Source: Baylisascaris procyonis (Eukaryota; Nematoda; Chromadorea; Rhabditida; Ascarididae). Taken from it: a stretch of DNA of 64,000 bases. Below are positions 11,245-26,200 of the stretch, piece by piece. The position numbers were made by a program, and so were the translations under genes. Positions within the stretch are counted from its first letter, which is position 1, and each line of letters begins with the position of its first letter. The DNA lies in contig JAZARR010000082.1 of the NCBI GenBank assembly GCA_037389465.1, positions 3,460,501 through 3,524,500 of the forward strand, read 5' to 3'. A model generated the notes under the pieces. It was not told the DNA's origin. It ran no database searches and saw nothing but the letters and a program-made list of their open reading frames with translations.

Positions 11245-13711
11245 ATCCTCGAGATTTACACAATTCTACTATTATAGATTAAGATAATCTCCTAAATTCC
11301 ACACCGTACCATATTAACTTTTCCACCTTGTACGCTTATCATATACAGACAATACGTTATAATAGCAAGAAAAATATGGGTAACGATATTAGTGAAGCCT
11401 ATCGCCTAAATTCCTATTGCTGTAAACCTTTTGGTCACAATTAGCCCTATATATTTATATGAATATATTTTTACAGATATCAAACAGAGCGCATAATCGA
11501 GCATTACTATGAATTTAGTTGAACTTTAATACGCATAAATACAACACATCATAAAATTATCGCCTCACTTATAAGAGGCAAATGCAATTGCAACGATGAG
11601 TGTGCACAGATATGCAAACAAAGAACAACATATTTCACTTCCGTCTTTGTCTGACCTCTTCACCACAAAATGCATTACCAATAGCAGCAATTAAATAATT
11701 GCAACTTATAAACATAGGGGATGATAGCGTTCTGAAATCCATTTATAAACACCATCAATGGCGTAAGAACAGTTCTTCGTTAGCTAGAGGAAGAACGAGA
11801 AGCGATCAATGAAAGACAATCAGCAAATATGCCGATCGCCAATGACCACCACAGGACACCTTTATAAAACTTCCATCAAATTACTTTACTTTTAAAATTT
11901 TCACGGCTAACGGAATCTTTTCAATGTGAAATTACTTTGCAAGCAATATGAGCAATCTACACATAAGTGCATTTGCTGTTGTAAATTCATCTTCGTATAG
12001 AAAAGCCATTAAACAAAATTTGCATAAAGAAGGGGCGAAATATGAATCGTAAAATATTTTTGAAAAAAATTATTTAAAAAAAAAATTAAATTATTCACTA
12101 ATATATTTTAAAGAATAAGCAAAATACCGACAAATATAATCAACTATTTGCATCCACCGATCGCTAATAAAATCATCTAACAAAAAAAGAAACTAAACTC
12201 AAGATGGTGTCGAAGGAAGTAAACTATCAATTCAATCAGCACGAGTAAATTATGAAACAGGTATCCAAATATAAAAAAAAAACAATAATCTTTCATTTCA
12301 TTTCGCCTCCAGTGAATATTGCCAAATAACCAATGAAAGAAAAAATGAACGTTTCACGACAATTGCGCCCCATTAAATAATCAAATATGTCGGGTTTAGG
12401 CTTCGTTCCACATTCACCTTATGCTATCACTCTCAACGTTTTAATAGTAGCCATAATTTTTGCACCTTTCAATGTTCCTCATCTTCTTTGATCACAATTG
12501 TCGCGTAATCATATCATGTGCCCATCATATACAGCATTCGCATGTTCCACACAGTCGTCGACGGCATCAATCAGCAAAAATAAACATCTCTTCAGTGAGC
12601 ATTTAAAATTGGATGTTAGCTGGACGATGATCGATGAATCCACACCAAGATTAGACAATAGCAACCTTTATACATTTATGAAGTTTGGGGTTATGTCATC
12701 TTAAAGCATCCTCCTCTCGAATAAGATTCACCTCTCTCATTCAGTTGAACGATCGATTTCGATTTATATATGAAAATGAAATATTATAATAAAAAGGAAA
12801 GAAAAAAAAAAGAAACTTATGAAAAAGATTGAGCAAGCATGGCACCATAAGAAAGGAAAGGAAGCATCAAAGACGATTACGTTGAGAACACATCAATCAT
12901 TAGAGCCACTAAACAATGGGCAGTCAATGAGCGGAAACATGCAAATGAACACACACCACTAATGAATATTACTGCATCGCATAAGGGAATATATTTTGAA
13001 ATATCAAGAAAAGATATCCCATATAAAAAAATATCTTTGCCACTATCGCCTAAAACCGGAAAAGATGTGCGATATTTCTTAAAAAAACAAAACTAGCCAC
13101 CTCTCTCCCATTCATAAAGACAATTTAAATAAATTAAAAAATTCTTTTTGCATAAATTTTAGAGCAATTTCATCACCTCTAACTGCACTTTACTTTATCT
13201 TTCCAATTTATATTATCTCATCCCACTGAATCAAATCACATCATAGTAGTAATAAATGTGTATAAAATTAGCATTCATTTTGAACAATTCAAAATCTCTA
13301 TTCCTCAATAATTTTGCATAAAACGGCAGCAAATGGATATCAAAATGCACGAAATTCATACGCAAATATAAACGCAAAACCGGCCAACATCATACCCGAA
13401 CCAAAAATATGAGCAGAATATAGCAGTCTCAGAAAGAAACGACATCCACCTAGTCACAGAATAAATGCAAATAATATCAGCATTATGGAAATGAAAACAT
13501 CGCGAGTAATATTTGATCAAATAAATTCCATATTATTTTTGTATTGCTAATTTGAAAATATTCCATGAACATCAATTCTGCGACAATTAAAGTTAAACAC
13601 AGGAAGCCTCATAAAATGAATGCCGGATATTCTATATATAAACATCCAATTTAAATGCTGAAATATACGGCTTAAATGCTGATAAGAAGCGATGCAGTAT
13701 ATTGGATGGTT
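11245..13711. other. no gene seen
   Basis: AT-rich sequence with scattered short open stretches, such as 12498-12704 on the plus strand, that lack splice context. I see no repeat family, hairpin or domain. It probably acts as intergenic spacer between the plus-strand gene ending at 11244 and the minus-strand gene ending at 13712. Confidence 0.4.
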
Positions 13712-14096
13712 TCAAGAATGCACACTAGATGAAGAAGTGTGAGTTTCTTCTGCGCCAACCATTAGCCGTGATTTATTCGGAGTGATATTGGGCGATTGGG
13801 ATGAGATAGAAATTGGAGATGGCATCGAATACGACGAAACAATACTCCGATGAGCTGAACTTTGTGGTGATACAGTAGGTGTCGTTTGTGACGAATCTGA
13901 ATCGCATTAAAAATTCAATTGTAACGTTAAGAAGCGCATCGGTTTTATGGAAATGCATCATTCACGGCAATATCCTTCATTATTAATATTGTAACTTGTA
14001 AAAAAACCGAGATAACTTCTTACAATCGAGGGCATTTCCCATGATTATGCATTTTCGAGCAGCAATAATACCCAGTTTGATGGTGATTACGTACAT
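13712..14096 (-). CDS. two-exon Ser/Thr/Pro-rich protein (candidate)
   Basis: Exon 1 is 14096-14024 (acceptor ggttgacag directly before ATG, donor GTAAGA). Exon 2 is 13896-13712 (acceptor gcgattcag, stop TGA). Phases match (1/1), giving 85 residues. The N-terminal 25 residues are hydrophobic/basic (MYVITIKLGIIAARKC) and the rest is Ser/Thr/Pro-rich (SSQTTPTVSPQSS, SMPSPISISSQSP). The ATG right after the acceptor suits a trans-spliced start, but exon 1 could equally be internal to a longer gene. A second frame is also open through both exons with matching phase (2/2), reading HHQTGYYCCSKMHNHGKC and ending at TAA 13775-13773. I prefer the Ser-rich frame because it stays open longer and resembles regulatory low-complexity protein. 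The product is not recognised. Confidence 0.4.
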
Positions 14097-14639
14097 CTGT
14101 CAACCGTCACCTCAGGGCGGAAAAATGCGACGAGCAAAGAAGAAATGCCATGATTCGATTCGAATAAAATCGTTCAGAAGTATTCCCTTCCTCTTATCTC
14201 AATCGTAATATCTCTTTTCAATCACTTTTTTTTTTTGCTAAAACTCTTCTCACTTTCTTATCGAAATTCGCCAGTTGTTTCACATTTTTATTGGATCTCC
14301 GTCAACATTTTTTTAAAAAACATCATTGCATACATTCATATTATGGGATCAAAGACCACTTAAAGCAAATCAGATTGATACTTCATGGGAGGCGATGTTT
14401 GTTTCCGGACGTGAAGTGCTACTTTTTAGCTGCTTATGTTTGTAAATTAGAAAACGACTATTAGTCCATCTAGGACTCCCATTTGCAATTATTAGAATAA
14501 TGTTCTGAAACGTGCTCGCTTTCAATAAGAAAATGGAAGAATTTGCATCCCTCTATTCATATAGGGGCAAAAAACAGACGACTAAAATTAACGTATAATT
14601 ATATAAGAGTTACGCAAAAAAAGTGGTTTTTCGAGATTC

Positions 14640-15030
14640 ACCACATTGATAGCATTGTTCAAAGTCCAATATGTTCTCGTCAAGGTGCACTTCTTGTTTC
14701 TCCAGCTGCGTTATAATGCTTTTCCCCAACCGCATGGGTTCAGAGGAAATCCTTCATCTAGCTCGTTGCGTCATAGGTCCTCATCACAGCCTCAATCAGC
14801 TCCACATAGTTTTCTGGTTTGTGATTACTCGGGGAACCAAGAATCATTCCAGCAACGCCCTTCAAAGCCGCTCTCTCCTTACCATACAATTTGCTGTGAG
14901 AATTCCTTGCATTCCGGCCTGTTTACCCTTGGTCCAAAGAACACACCTGAACTGGCCGCTGCGCTGGAAAGTTTAGCTTCGAAGGCACCTGAATGCTATT
15001 GCTTTTCTGGACTTTAAACAGGCCGTTCTG
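14640..15030 (-). pseudogene. decayed repeat-borne reading frame
   Basis: Read on the minus strand, fragments in different frames line up in the order expected of one protein: VFFGPRVNRPECKEFS, then KERAALKGVAGMILGSP and SNHKPENYVELIEAVM, then stops and further frame changes. The arrangement (FxGPQIR-like string, then a Lys-Ala-rich segment, then NHxxxNYxxLV) resembles an uncharacterised, highly repeated protein found near transposons in arthropod and other invertebrate genomes. At least two frameshifts and two stops show it is not functional. The match is from memory of the family and is not computed. Confidence 0.4.
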
Positions 15031-17022
15031 AGAGACCAAATTTAATGTGGAGTTGCTGCGTCAGCACCTTTCACGGATCCGTCAGTCGCTCTCAGTTTGT
15101 GTTATCTTTACCTATATTGAACTGGATCCACTGACACTAGTCCATGAGCGATAATGCGTCTTGGTATCTTCGTTTTTCAAGGGCGAAGATAGCAAGGACC
15201 GATTAGAGATATAGCACCATTCTGAAATCTCCGATAGCCTCCAAGCTATGCTCATAACACTTCAAAGTGTCTAGCGTTCTCTCGATTCTGCTGATACCTC
15301 TTTGAGGTTCACTGAGGGAGCATACCGAAATATACATTTTAGTTTTCAATTATCTTAGCAGTTGCCTCCATAGAATATTACTTTGCTATCGGATCAGACA
15401 GAATCAGAATCAATCTGCAATGTTCTGAAAAATAGTCAAACTTCAAAACGCCATCATTCTAGTCATCGCATTAAAATCTCTCAGGAATAATGGCCATTTT
15501 ATATAACTTGGGATTATAATAAACTAGAATACAGAACTCTCAGCCGTTTTACTATGCGCCGTTAAGAAAGCACTGCAACAGACAATAGTGTTTTCATGCG
15601 GCTCTTCGAAACTATACGACCAACACTCGCTTGCAACTATGCGAAACCAAAATAAATGCAAAAAAAAAAAAAAACAACACATAAAGTCAAAATAAAATAA
15701 GCCCCTTAGTCAAATATCGATGCCGATCGAGAGAAATTCAATAAACTAGCAAAAAAAGAGATAACGAATAAGGAAGTGATTTGTGAATTAGGAATGAAAT
15801 CTATCAGATAAAAACGATCGACAAATATCCAATAAAGATAAGAGCCACTATTTAAGAAGGTTACTGCCTATGAGATCCGACTACTATCTTCTATTTATGA
15901 AGATCAAAAATGACGAGAATCGACCATCTATATTAATAAAAGGAAAGACAGCCACTCCAATTATTTGCTTTTGATAATATAGGTGCGAAGAGGTCAAACA
16001 TCAGAGTGAACTTTTACCGATGAGAGCAAAGAAACAAAAGCAGTGAAATGGTCACATAATTAGGGAGGGATGCTATAGGGTGTAAATCAATATTATTTCA
16101 ATTATAATATTGTCTAATTATGAGCGCATTATAGGTATATGGTTTCGAAAACAAAATTAAGAGATATCTGAAGTTTCTGAAAAATATTCAGCATAAAGTA
16201 ACAACGTTCACGAGTTTCATTAAATGCAGAAATGAAGTAAAGCAATTATGAAAAAGTGCTACCATTAGAGATATTAATGGAAAAAGGAATAATTTAATCG
16301 AATGAAGAGAATCTCAAGGGAATAAAACCTTTTAGGAACTGCTCACAGCCAATAAAGTCAGAAGTTACTTTCACCAGATGAATGAAACAAAACGATGGTG
16401 TAAAGAGTGGGTAAATTTCAAATTGATGATTGAGATCCATCCCTAACATCCCCTCCCCTCCCACCAACTACAGTAATGATTTCATAAATCTATTCTATAA
16501 TACATAGAAGAACACCGAATTTCTAGCCCATAAATAAAAATAACCTTTCAAATTCAGGTAAACTGATGGAATTTAAAATAAAGATGAATTGGAGAAATTT
16601 TTTCCCATAAAAACGAACCTTATACGGTTACAATACTCTACGAAAAAAAAATTGCTGAGTGAAAAGTGGAAGAGAAGAACGCTAGAGCAAAACATGCAAT
16701 AAAACACAAAAATTCTGTTGATTATTATCGTTTTCAGTTAATTTCGACGATGCAAAGACTGAGCACAGCAACGAGCAGATGATAATGCGTTGAATAGATC
16801 GACGATGCCAATATGTCGATATAACAGAAGTGATAAAATCAACAACTGATGAAAAAGTAAACATTTTGCAGCTTAAATGCAATGCGATCGCAAAATTCCA
16901 TTTTAAGGACCCTCCCCTTTCCCATTATTTTATGTAAAACAGTGAAAATAAGAAGCGGAAAAAAGGTAATACCACATCCATCGTATCCACTCCTCTCTAG
17001 TGAATATGGAGAATACATCGGA
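15031..17022. other. no gene confirmed; intergenic
   Basis: Mixed sequence downstream of the RhoGAP gene on its strand. A minus-strand open stretch near 15110-15170 (IPRRIIAHGLVSVDPV, followed by gtaaag) may be a stray exon or part of the adjoining repeat. A minus-strand frame at 16882-16682 has no convincing splice sites. Poly-A tracts are present (e.g. 15660-15674). Confidence 0.35.
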
Positions 17023-17028
17023 TTTATT
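17023..17028 (-). promoter_or_regulatory. candidate poly(A) signal of the RhoGAP gene
   Basis: AATAAA on the minus strand, about 185 bases after the TAA at 17215-17213. It is a canonical hexamer found downstream of the last exon. Confidence 0.45.
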
Positions 17029-17212
17029 GTTTCAAGACCATTTTGAGGATACAGAGAATGCCGTTGAATGAAAATTGAAGGATTCTCGATCTATGACCAA
17101 CAATATCTCTCAATTATCGATCAATAGCATCAGAGATTAGAATAAACAATATTGCAAAGACGCTGATCAACATTTCCAGTGCATATTTCGTGATAAAATG
17201 AAGTGAATGATT

Positions 17213-20200
17213 TTAAATATCCAACTGCAGCTCTGGAATAGCGCGAAGATTTGTAGTGCGAGCTGTTAAGATCGGATTGACATATTTCAAGCGTCTACGA
17301 CTCAACTTAGCCGCTTTAGCTCCAGCACCAGTCCGCTGCGGTGAGGTTCTAATGAATCTCACACCCTCAGTCAAATTCGATAAGCATCCAAGACTAGCAC
17401 GTCCGGATTTGCCTTTTTGACCTGAGGCTAACAATTCGAGTTTTCCCAGTGATTTGCTAAGAGCTTGTCGCGTAACACGTGCCTCACGTCGTTCACCAAT
17501 AATCTGACGCGACACCTTAGCTGTCGCGTTACCAGCCTTCTTCGTCATTCCATTACGAGCGTTTCTTTCCGAGGCGGCTTTAGCAAGCGCTGCAAGCCAT
17601 ACATAATAGCACATAACTAGGCACATTCTAAATGCATAGTGCAACATCGGCAAGCAGTCTAACGGAAAGCGAGAAAGCGACAAAAGCACCTCAGGGACAT
17701 GAAATTATAAGCATATCCCCCTATATTCTGCAATTTCTACATGCATAACAATCATCGATCCATCTATATCATCAATGAAAGACGCATTCGAAACCTATGT
17801 CATTCATGCGACAAATCCCTTACAATGATGTCTTCTATTCTTACGGTGGCTCAAACTTAAAATGTATGAAGCAACAATTAGCTACACATCTGTGATAGTC
17901 ATGCAGATGGACAAGAAATAATTCATAAGCGCCATGAGTACCTTCCGGGAAGCATGACATAGAATCGGGAAAGAGGAAGTATAAGATACGACAATAAAAT
18001 ACATTTTCAAGCACATCTGCCATTCCACTTTGCAATGAAATATCGGCATTTTTAAACAATGACCAAAACAGAACCACTAGTTTAAGCATTAACGTCAGAT
18101 TAAACTATAGAACTACAAGAATAGAACTTTAAACAAACTAGAGAACTACACAACTTGAAAATGCCGTCAAGAATGATTAACAAGATGGAAAATTAATCAA
18201 CGTATAAAATATATGTAGATGCGAAGCTATTTCATCAGTCGTTATCAATAAAACCAACGCAAATCTATTAAAAAATTTGAACTTTATCAACGTGCATCCG
18301 CCTCTCATCACATGCAAGAGACAAGTGATCTTAAAAAAAAGGCGTAATTGTACTATAATATGCTAAACCATCATAAAGCAATCATAACGCCGCTTCCTTT
18401 TTATATCGTAAATAAATCTGGGTTACATCTTTAAACAAATATGAATTCATCATCAGGCACTGATTTTCCAGATGATTTATTGAAATCAACTACTTTATGT
18501 AAAATGCCTACAGCGTTTTATATCATATAAAACAATAGTAATGTTGATATTGACAGAAAAACGATTCATTTCGTACAGTGAAAGTATAAAATTACGGTAC
18601 GATAAACAGCGTACAATGGCGCAACTATATTTCCTTTCGCATGAGAATTTTTTAACTTTTGCTTCCCTCCAGCTTGCCTTGTTATTATAAAAGCGTAGCA
18701 TAAATCTTATACAACATTCAAAACGCTCGATGATCGGCTGATATGGCTTTCAGACAGGACAACTGTAGTTTTTTTGAGTAATCAAAAGTTGTACGTAGAC
18801 GCTCGACTCTACGATGCAACCGGCGCTCTTAATTTCCCTTACTGTTGTTCAACGAAGAATAAATACAATTTCCACATGAGTTCTGCTGGTCAACAAAGAA
18901 CATATCGATTAGCATTAACCACGATAAGCTTAACAGAGTACATAAACTGTATCTCAATATGACAATAAACACCTTTTCACAAGTCTTATATGAAATATCC
19001 TGCCATCCGCCAAATATCGAATTCCACAACAATACTGCTTAAGAATGAGAAAAGGACGAGTTAGATCTATTCACATATATACAAATATTCAACACGAAGA
19101 AATAGGAGGAATATTTGAAATAGAGGTATATAAAAGGGCACCGGAATCCCATCATGAATACTAAATCCACAAACGACTGCTTCGTTGAAATTAAAAATAA
19201 CACAATAAATGAATGTGATAATTACATTAAAAACGATGCATTGGATGCAACGATGAAAAACGACCCGGATAAGGTAAATATCACAAGAAAAAGGGAACAA
19301 ACAAAAATACGACTGACTCAAAAGATGACGGATAAAGCAAAATCTGACTCATGAACATGTCAACATTGTGGAGAATATCTCAGAAAATCCATAGCGATGT
19401 TTGTGTATATGAATAAAAACTATGTGCAAAAAATAATGAAGATTTTATAGGCGCAATTTTTTCGCACTGTTTACATGCTATAAAGTTTTCAAGATTAATC
19501 AAATATATACCACGATGTGGTTATATTTCTCAAGCAACCATCCCATCGTAACACCTATACCGTAACGTCTACTTAAATGTAGTGACAGCAGAAAAAAAAA
19601 CATGAGATGCAAAGGTGTAACGAGAAAAATGAGCGTAGTAAATGCTGCAAAGAAATTTCACTAACAAACTGAATATCTCAATGAAGTAAATTAACAAAGA
19701 AAGGTTACCTTCAAACTTCCTCATTCGGGCCGATACATTCACAGAACAAGTGGGCGATAGAGTTTGCCGACGTTCCACATGACGTAGGCCATGGGATGCG
19801 GGTGGCGCTACCGGCTTCACAAATTCAAACGTATCCGGCGTTGATAAGCCCTCCTGTACCGGCACACTTAAACGAGTTGCCTGCAAGCACAATCGGCATC
19901 AAGTATTACATAAGTGATCCATCAGATATCTTCACCGAACATTGATCAAACACACCAAACTCAATCGATCCGCAAAGAAAAAAAATTCAATTTTAATTAG
20001 ATAACAAGTTAGTGCAACGACCGACATGACAGATAAACATACATTTCTCATAAAAGCTTACTTCCGAAATTCTTTCTAACGCTCTCCTCCATATTGCTCA
20101 AACTTTTCGTGAAGTCTTTCCTTATTATTTGTCTTCGATTGGCTGCATGCAGTGCATCTAAGACAATACAATAGGCAACATGCAAGAAAATCTTATTATC

Positions 20201-23200
20201 TCACTATTCAAAACAGAGAAAAAAATTCAAAAGTGGTTTCAACAGCATTCAAGAAAAACCTATCAAAAACTGAAAATCTATCTTTAATTTTATTAAAAAT
20301 TGGATAAACAAAATTACCTTTGATATTTCATCGTTACGCTTGTTACCAAGCTGTGCAAATTGATTGACACGTTTTTGGACGATACCTCGATTGTTCTTTT
20401 GTATATAAGCGACACTAGGCCTCGCATCGAATGCCATGTGTGCTGGACCACATTTTATATCCTGAAATGAATAGCAATATGCTATGTTCTCAGATGAGAC
20501 GCTACTTAAGATTGCCTTCTCTGAGATCACTCTACCTTGACCTTCATCCTCTAACTTTATCCGTCTAGTGCAGTGCAATCTAATGTAGTATATGAATATT
20601 TTCGATCGAAGGATCACTGGAACCCAATTCGACAATCATGCAATGATAAGAACCACGTTCAACTGCATCACAAATCCAAGCACATCCACTAGAGAGAAGA
20701 TCGAATCATAAATAAGCAGTGCCAAAAGCTTCGTCACCGAAACATAACCGTCTCTGAGGCATTCGTTGCAAGAATTCTTAAAATCTTCTGATCACAGTAC
20801 TGTCATATAGCAGCACTCATGAATTTCCTTCAAAGATGACGATGAAATCATAATAAACAAACGAACCCTGTCGGTGGAAGCATTTAAAATTTGCTTCTTT
20901 ATATCATCCGACTGCGCAAATTCGCTTTCGTCCAACGAGATCTGCTGTGCTCCTCCCAAACGTGCTCGCCGATAAATCCGCATTGAATCCTAAATTTTAC
21001 TCTTTAAATATTTATTGCTAATCAATATTATGACAACGTCTCAGTCGAGTAAACGGCATGTGTGTACACATCTTTGAGCTACTTAAATTTGAGAAACGCG
21101 ATACCTTGACAACCACTGCAGGATGTCACCTCATGAATCTAATTTCATTCCTATCTACCATTCCTCCTATTTGCTATTTAGAGTGCAATGGAAAAGAACT
21201 TTCTTTCCATGGATTTCTAAAAATGGTGGATTATATAGGAAACGCATATGCAACCAACCAGTCTTATTTGTGGGCTAAAATGAAAAAGGCGCATATGTCG
21301 TGACAGTTTTCCTGGTGAGCTTCACCACCACTTAAGAAAGTCACCATTACTGATAAAACTCTATTTTGCTTATCGACTGCAAAAGTAACGGGAAGTTGCA
21401 GATCAACTTTATCAAAAATTTTGATCGCTGATATCCCAATCGATCAGCTAGTAAAAAACACCAACTCTAATGAAAGAAGTAATAAAAACTTATCAATAGA
21501 AATGGGACTGACCTAGAACTTTTATCGGTAACATTTAGCCGTATGAACCGATTGGATAGGCAAATTTCTTATGAAAAAATTTTCTTATTTGGAATAAATA
21601 AGTGATAGAAAATTACTATTATTAAAAGTGGTCAAGTGACGCATTTCATCTCTTTTTTTCCGTCTCCCGCAGAAGTCGTATATTATCTCTCACCTCTAAA
21701 CATCCAAAAGATAAAACATCATCGTTCGTTAAATAATCTCTTTTCATCTCAAGATTTGGAAAAAAAATGACTTGTTCCCGAAAATAGTGCCTTAAACCCG
21801 GCCATTTTCCTACAACTATATTGGAAAAGTGGCTACCTCCATCGCCGTTTGAATGTTATTTGGCAATTTTGCCAAGTCACATTTGTAGGCAGTGATAACG
21901 ATCCATCACATTACCAATTTAGATATTTAAGCCGTAATAAGTATGCGCACTTACCCCACCAACTGAGAGGTTCTTGACTTTATAGGATATAGCATCGCTA
22001 CTAGCACGACCGGGAGGAGGTGCCATTTGAGATAGATCTGGTGCTGGTGCAGCCATATTGCGACGACTAGCTACAGCCGCAGAAGAAGACTTCTTTGAGG
22101 GTGAACGTCGTGAGCTCTCAGTGCTAGAGCGCCTCTTCAACTTGTGCGATTCGGACGGTGTAGACGGTGACTGATGCATAGATTTCTGCGTAGGAACTCG
22201 CGGCGTAGAAACGGACGATATTTTTATAGTCGAGCTCGCTTAAATTTTATAAATCGTTCTAAATAATAAAATTCTTAGACAGTACGTTACCGATATTTCA
22301 AATGTCCTCTGAGAATGGGGTGAAAGAAAGAGGAGAAGGAAGCGAGGCAGTCACATAAAGGCTTGAAAGAAATAAGGACAATCGAATGAGGTAGCGTTTA
22401 ATTACGTCCCAATAAATGCCATAACTCCTAAAGAAGGAATATTGCATATTTTCTGAAAACAACTTTAACTTCTAAAAAGCATTCAAAAATTCCTGACAAC
22501 TGTACTACAAAACAGAGTAAATTCACGCTAAAAAATCTCAATTTTTGATGAATACTTTTGTATTTTTCATCGACTTCTCCAAGCACGACTGCAATTTTTT
22601 CTTCATTTTCAACAACTAGTAACACTTCAAGCAGAGATGATATTCATGCTTGTGGAAGTTGGCAGGAACAGTTAAAAGCATTAAAAAAATGTCAATTCAA
22701 CAGTTCCCTTAACGAATTCAGGCATCCCTAAGTAAAGATGATGGCGACTTCTTACTCGAATATGCCAATAATTAGGAAGCGTACATAACATATCTGCTCT
22801 TCCTTCCCCTCCTCCAGCATTCGATCAATGAGCCCTACGATTAAAAGCAGCAAACCGTTAACACAACGAATAGTTTTTACTGTAATGCTCGTAACAGCTT
22901 ACTGGAAGTTTTGACACAACAATAAAACCAGGAAACGAACAGTTTCTGAGCAATACTGTAAAAGTTCCAAAATGTAGCGCAGTAAACTGCTCATAATAAA
23001 ACGCTTTATGCATATGCAAATTACATAAAAACACTTTCGTTCACTCTTAGCGAGACAATGTTATTGACGAAATCTATCCAATGAGAGTCATAAGATAAGA
23101 AGTGTAAAGAAAATAAGGCGATAAGACCAACTTATACTATGATAGCTGACTGTGACTGCCGTTGGCTTTCCATTTGCCACTGAGGAGGCTGAATTCAGAC

Positions 23201-26200
23201 GGGTGTTCGCATATGCTGCAAATAGAAAACATTCGCTGGTATATTTCCAATGATGAACCATAATTGAGAGTGAAACCCTTCGACGTTGCCAATACCCCCT
23301 TCTCCTTACCGACAAAATCCATACAATCAAATCGATGCCTCTTCCCTCACACAACTAAAATTAAAGAACGCAATCAGTTATAGATAAGGTTAGTGGCAAA
23401 CCACATTCACTAGCAATAAATGAACCTACATCTGAGTTTCTGAATCAATCGTGCAAAAACTAAACGACCTCACCCCTTTATAAACTCATAATGAAAGAAC
23501 ACTAACATGAAGTGGCAGTGCTAGTAGTTTTTGATGGCGATTGCACTGATGCACTCGGGTAAGCATTTGGAAGGATGGAGAGTGAGGAGACCGCATCAGC
23601 ACGTCCCCTTTCTAGTCGTTCGAGCTCATTCGTAACGTCATCCAGCAAATTGCTAGCTACCATTTCCTGGGGTGATAGTCTATCTGCTCTTTTGGAGCTT
23701 GTATCTCCTTCTCGTCGTTTGTGCCGTTTTGCACGACGCTCTCGTGATTCCATGCCTTTCTTAAATGTGTCACAAGCATAAAAGTGCTATACGATGTGAT
23801 GAATGGAATATCTGCATTTTGAAGTGATTAAGAGGCACTATACGAAAATTAATCTTTAAAGAAAGCATTTCAGATACGCCACTATGCAATTGCTCTCTTG
23901 ACGTCCATATGTCGATTTATCTACATAATCATTTCATACCCTTTATATGATTTAAATCTATGATACAATTTCTCAAGCCATTTTCATATCATGCCCCCTC
24001 TCCTTTTACGTTATAGCTCGTTTTAACGTTTGCTTTGGTATTTCATTGTTGAGACAAGTATGTTTTCCTGCGATCAAACATCTTTAAAACTCCTCATCGC
24101 ATAGTTCAACAATGATGCAGGAAAAACGTGAAGATAACATAGATCTCTCCTCCCCTCAATCTCTTTCCAAGGAAAACTCGTTGCCTGAATGAACTTGGAC
24201 AATTTCTCTCCTTTTCCCAATGGCCACAGATTTCAAACTTCGAATCATGTCATTCCCTTCCAAAGACTCTAGCAATTTAGCCACTCAGAGATTAGGCAAT
24301 ATTCCATAAGCGAATCAAATAGCGATATGCAGATTGCACCATAAATTTAGAGAATTAGTGAAAACAAAACCTGCTGAAGAATAGCATTCGCATCCGCTAA
24401 CGGGTTCACGAACACTCTATCATTCTCTTCATCACTGTTCTGATGTGATTCTTCACTGCACGACAATGCACCCGAACTACTCCTCTTCTTTTTATCACTT
24501 CGCCGCATACCCGCATTCTCTGTAAAATGAATATCTTTAATTATTATGACTAATTATGTAAAACGAATATCTTTAACAAATATCTCGATGAATGAATTAA
24601 ATACTTTGTCAATTCATCAATATGATACATATAAGGCAATAATATTCGCAATTCGAATAAAGGCATGCTCTTTCCATTAACCATAAAAGATCAGTGACTT
24701 AAGACATTATTAAACAATCATTCAAAACGAAAAGTTTCCACATTTCTTTACATCTCTCATATCAGAAATTAAAACCATAATGTCCCCGATGACAAAAAAA
24801 GCAATTAAGTACCATTCGAAAAATAAACAGCACTAAATCGTTGGCATTAGATGTCAAATAAAACTGCAAATATCGCTGAAGCAATTAACCTTCTGTTCTC
24901 ATGCCGAAACTTGTCGTAGAGCGCCTATCTGAAAATTGCGATAGCAATTATTTTCTGCATTCGACACTTTACGCTGATATTTGTGCGATACAATTTAGCG
25001 GTTTTTTTCATCGAGCTCATTAACAAATTCAACGCAACAATGAGTATCCCTCGGCAAATATTCTTTCTCTGCAATTCCTAAAAAACCTTCGAAAAACATA
25101 GTTCGTCGAATAAAATATATTTCAGTTACATTTTATTTATGCTATTTTCGTTCATAAATTTTTACAAATATTTCCTCTGTCCAGCGGTCAAATTTTTTCC
25201 GCCTTGGCTTGCTTCCGTAAGCGAATCGTCAAAAGCAAAAAGAAAGACGGAACAGAACGTTCTTGGTTAACGAATAACCTTATTACTAAATAATCTAAAT
25301 TGATTAAGTATGAAATGCGAATTGAATCAATGTCCGCCCACCTCTGATGCGCACTTGTGCAGTCTTAAGGCCAGTTGCCACCGTATTCGGTTGGTTTCTA
25401 CGCAGCAAAACATTCGTTCTAACGGGTGTTGTATGGCGTCGTCTGCGATCATTCACTCGTCCCGGTTGTGCAATACCATATTCATCCAACAATGAACTCG
25501 ATGGATCCAAAACCTGCAGCATAGTTCCTTAAAAGTTAACATATTGCCAGCGAAAAATATCGTGGATAGTGGCAAACTCCGTTTATTATAATCAGACTTC
25601 CATATGGATACCTAGAGAGAGATATTACATACTATTAAAAAATAACAACGATATATAGGAAATTAAGGCACATAACGTTCATGAATAGGACCTCTACGGT
25701 CGCCAAATGCACTTGATAGTAACTGAGATATGCGTGCAGTCAGTATTTGTAATTAATGGCTCCTATCATAGGAAGTATAACATAAGCCAAATATTTCCCC
25801 ACAAGCAAGCATATCAAGCGACCTTTCTATTCACTAGCCTTTATTTCCGATTGGATGGCCAATAAACGTCGCTTCAGCTATAAAATACAAATGGTCCAAT
25901 TAACTTATTACATATTACTTTACTTTTCGTAAAAGTGTGAAACGTAAAAAAGTGTACTTTATATAATGAATTTCAGCTTGGTGCGCTATCATTATGGCTC
26001 AAAGAACCGAAACGTCAGCGTAAATTATTATTCCATCTGTACTCGACGCATTATATGCTCATAACCAAAAAAAAAAACTATTATACTAATATATTTTATT
26101 TTGATCATTGGTGGGTGGGATGGTACTTTTAAGAGCTCTGTAACTTACTCTGAGAATCGATTACTGAGCGAAATGCCTTTTCCTAAGCGTGACATTTATA

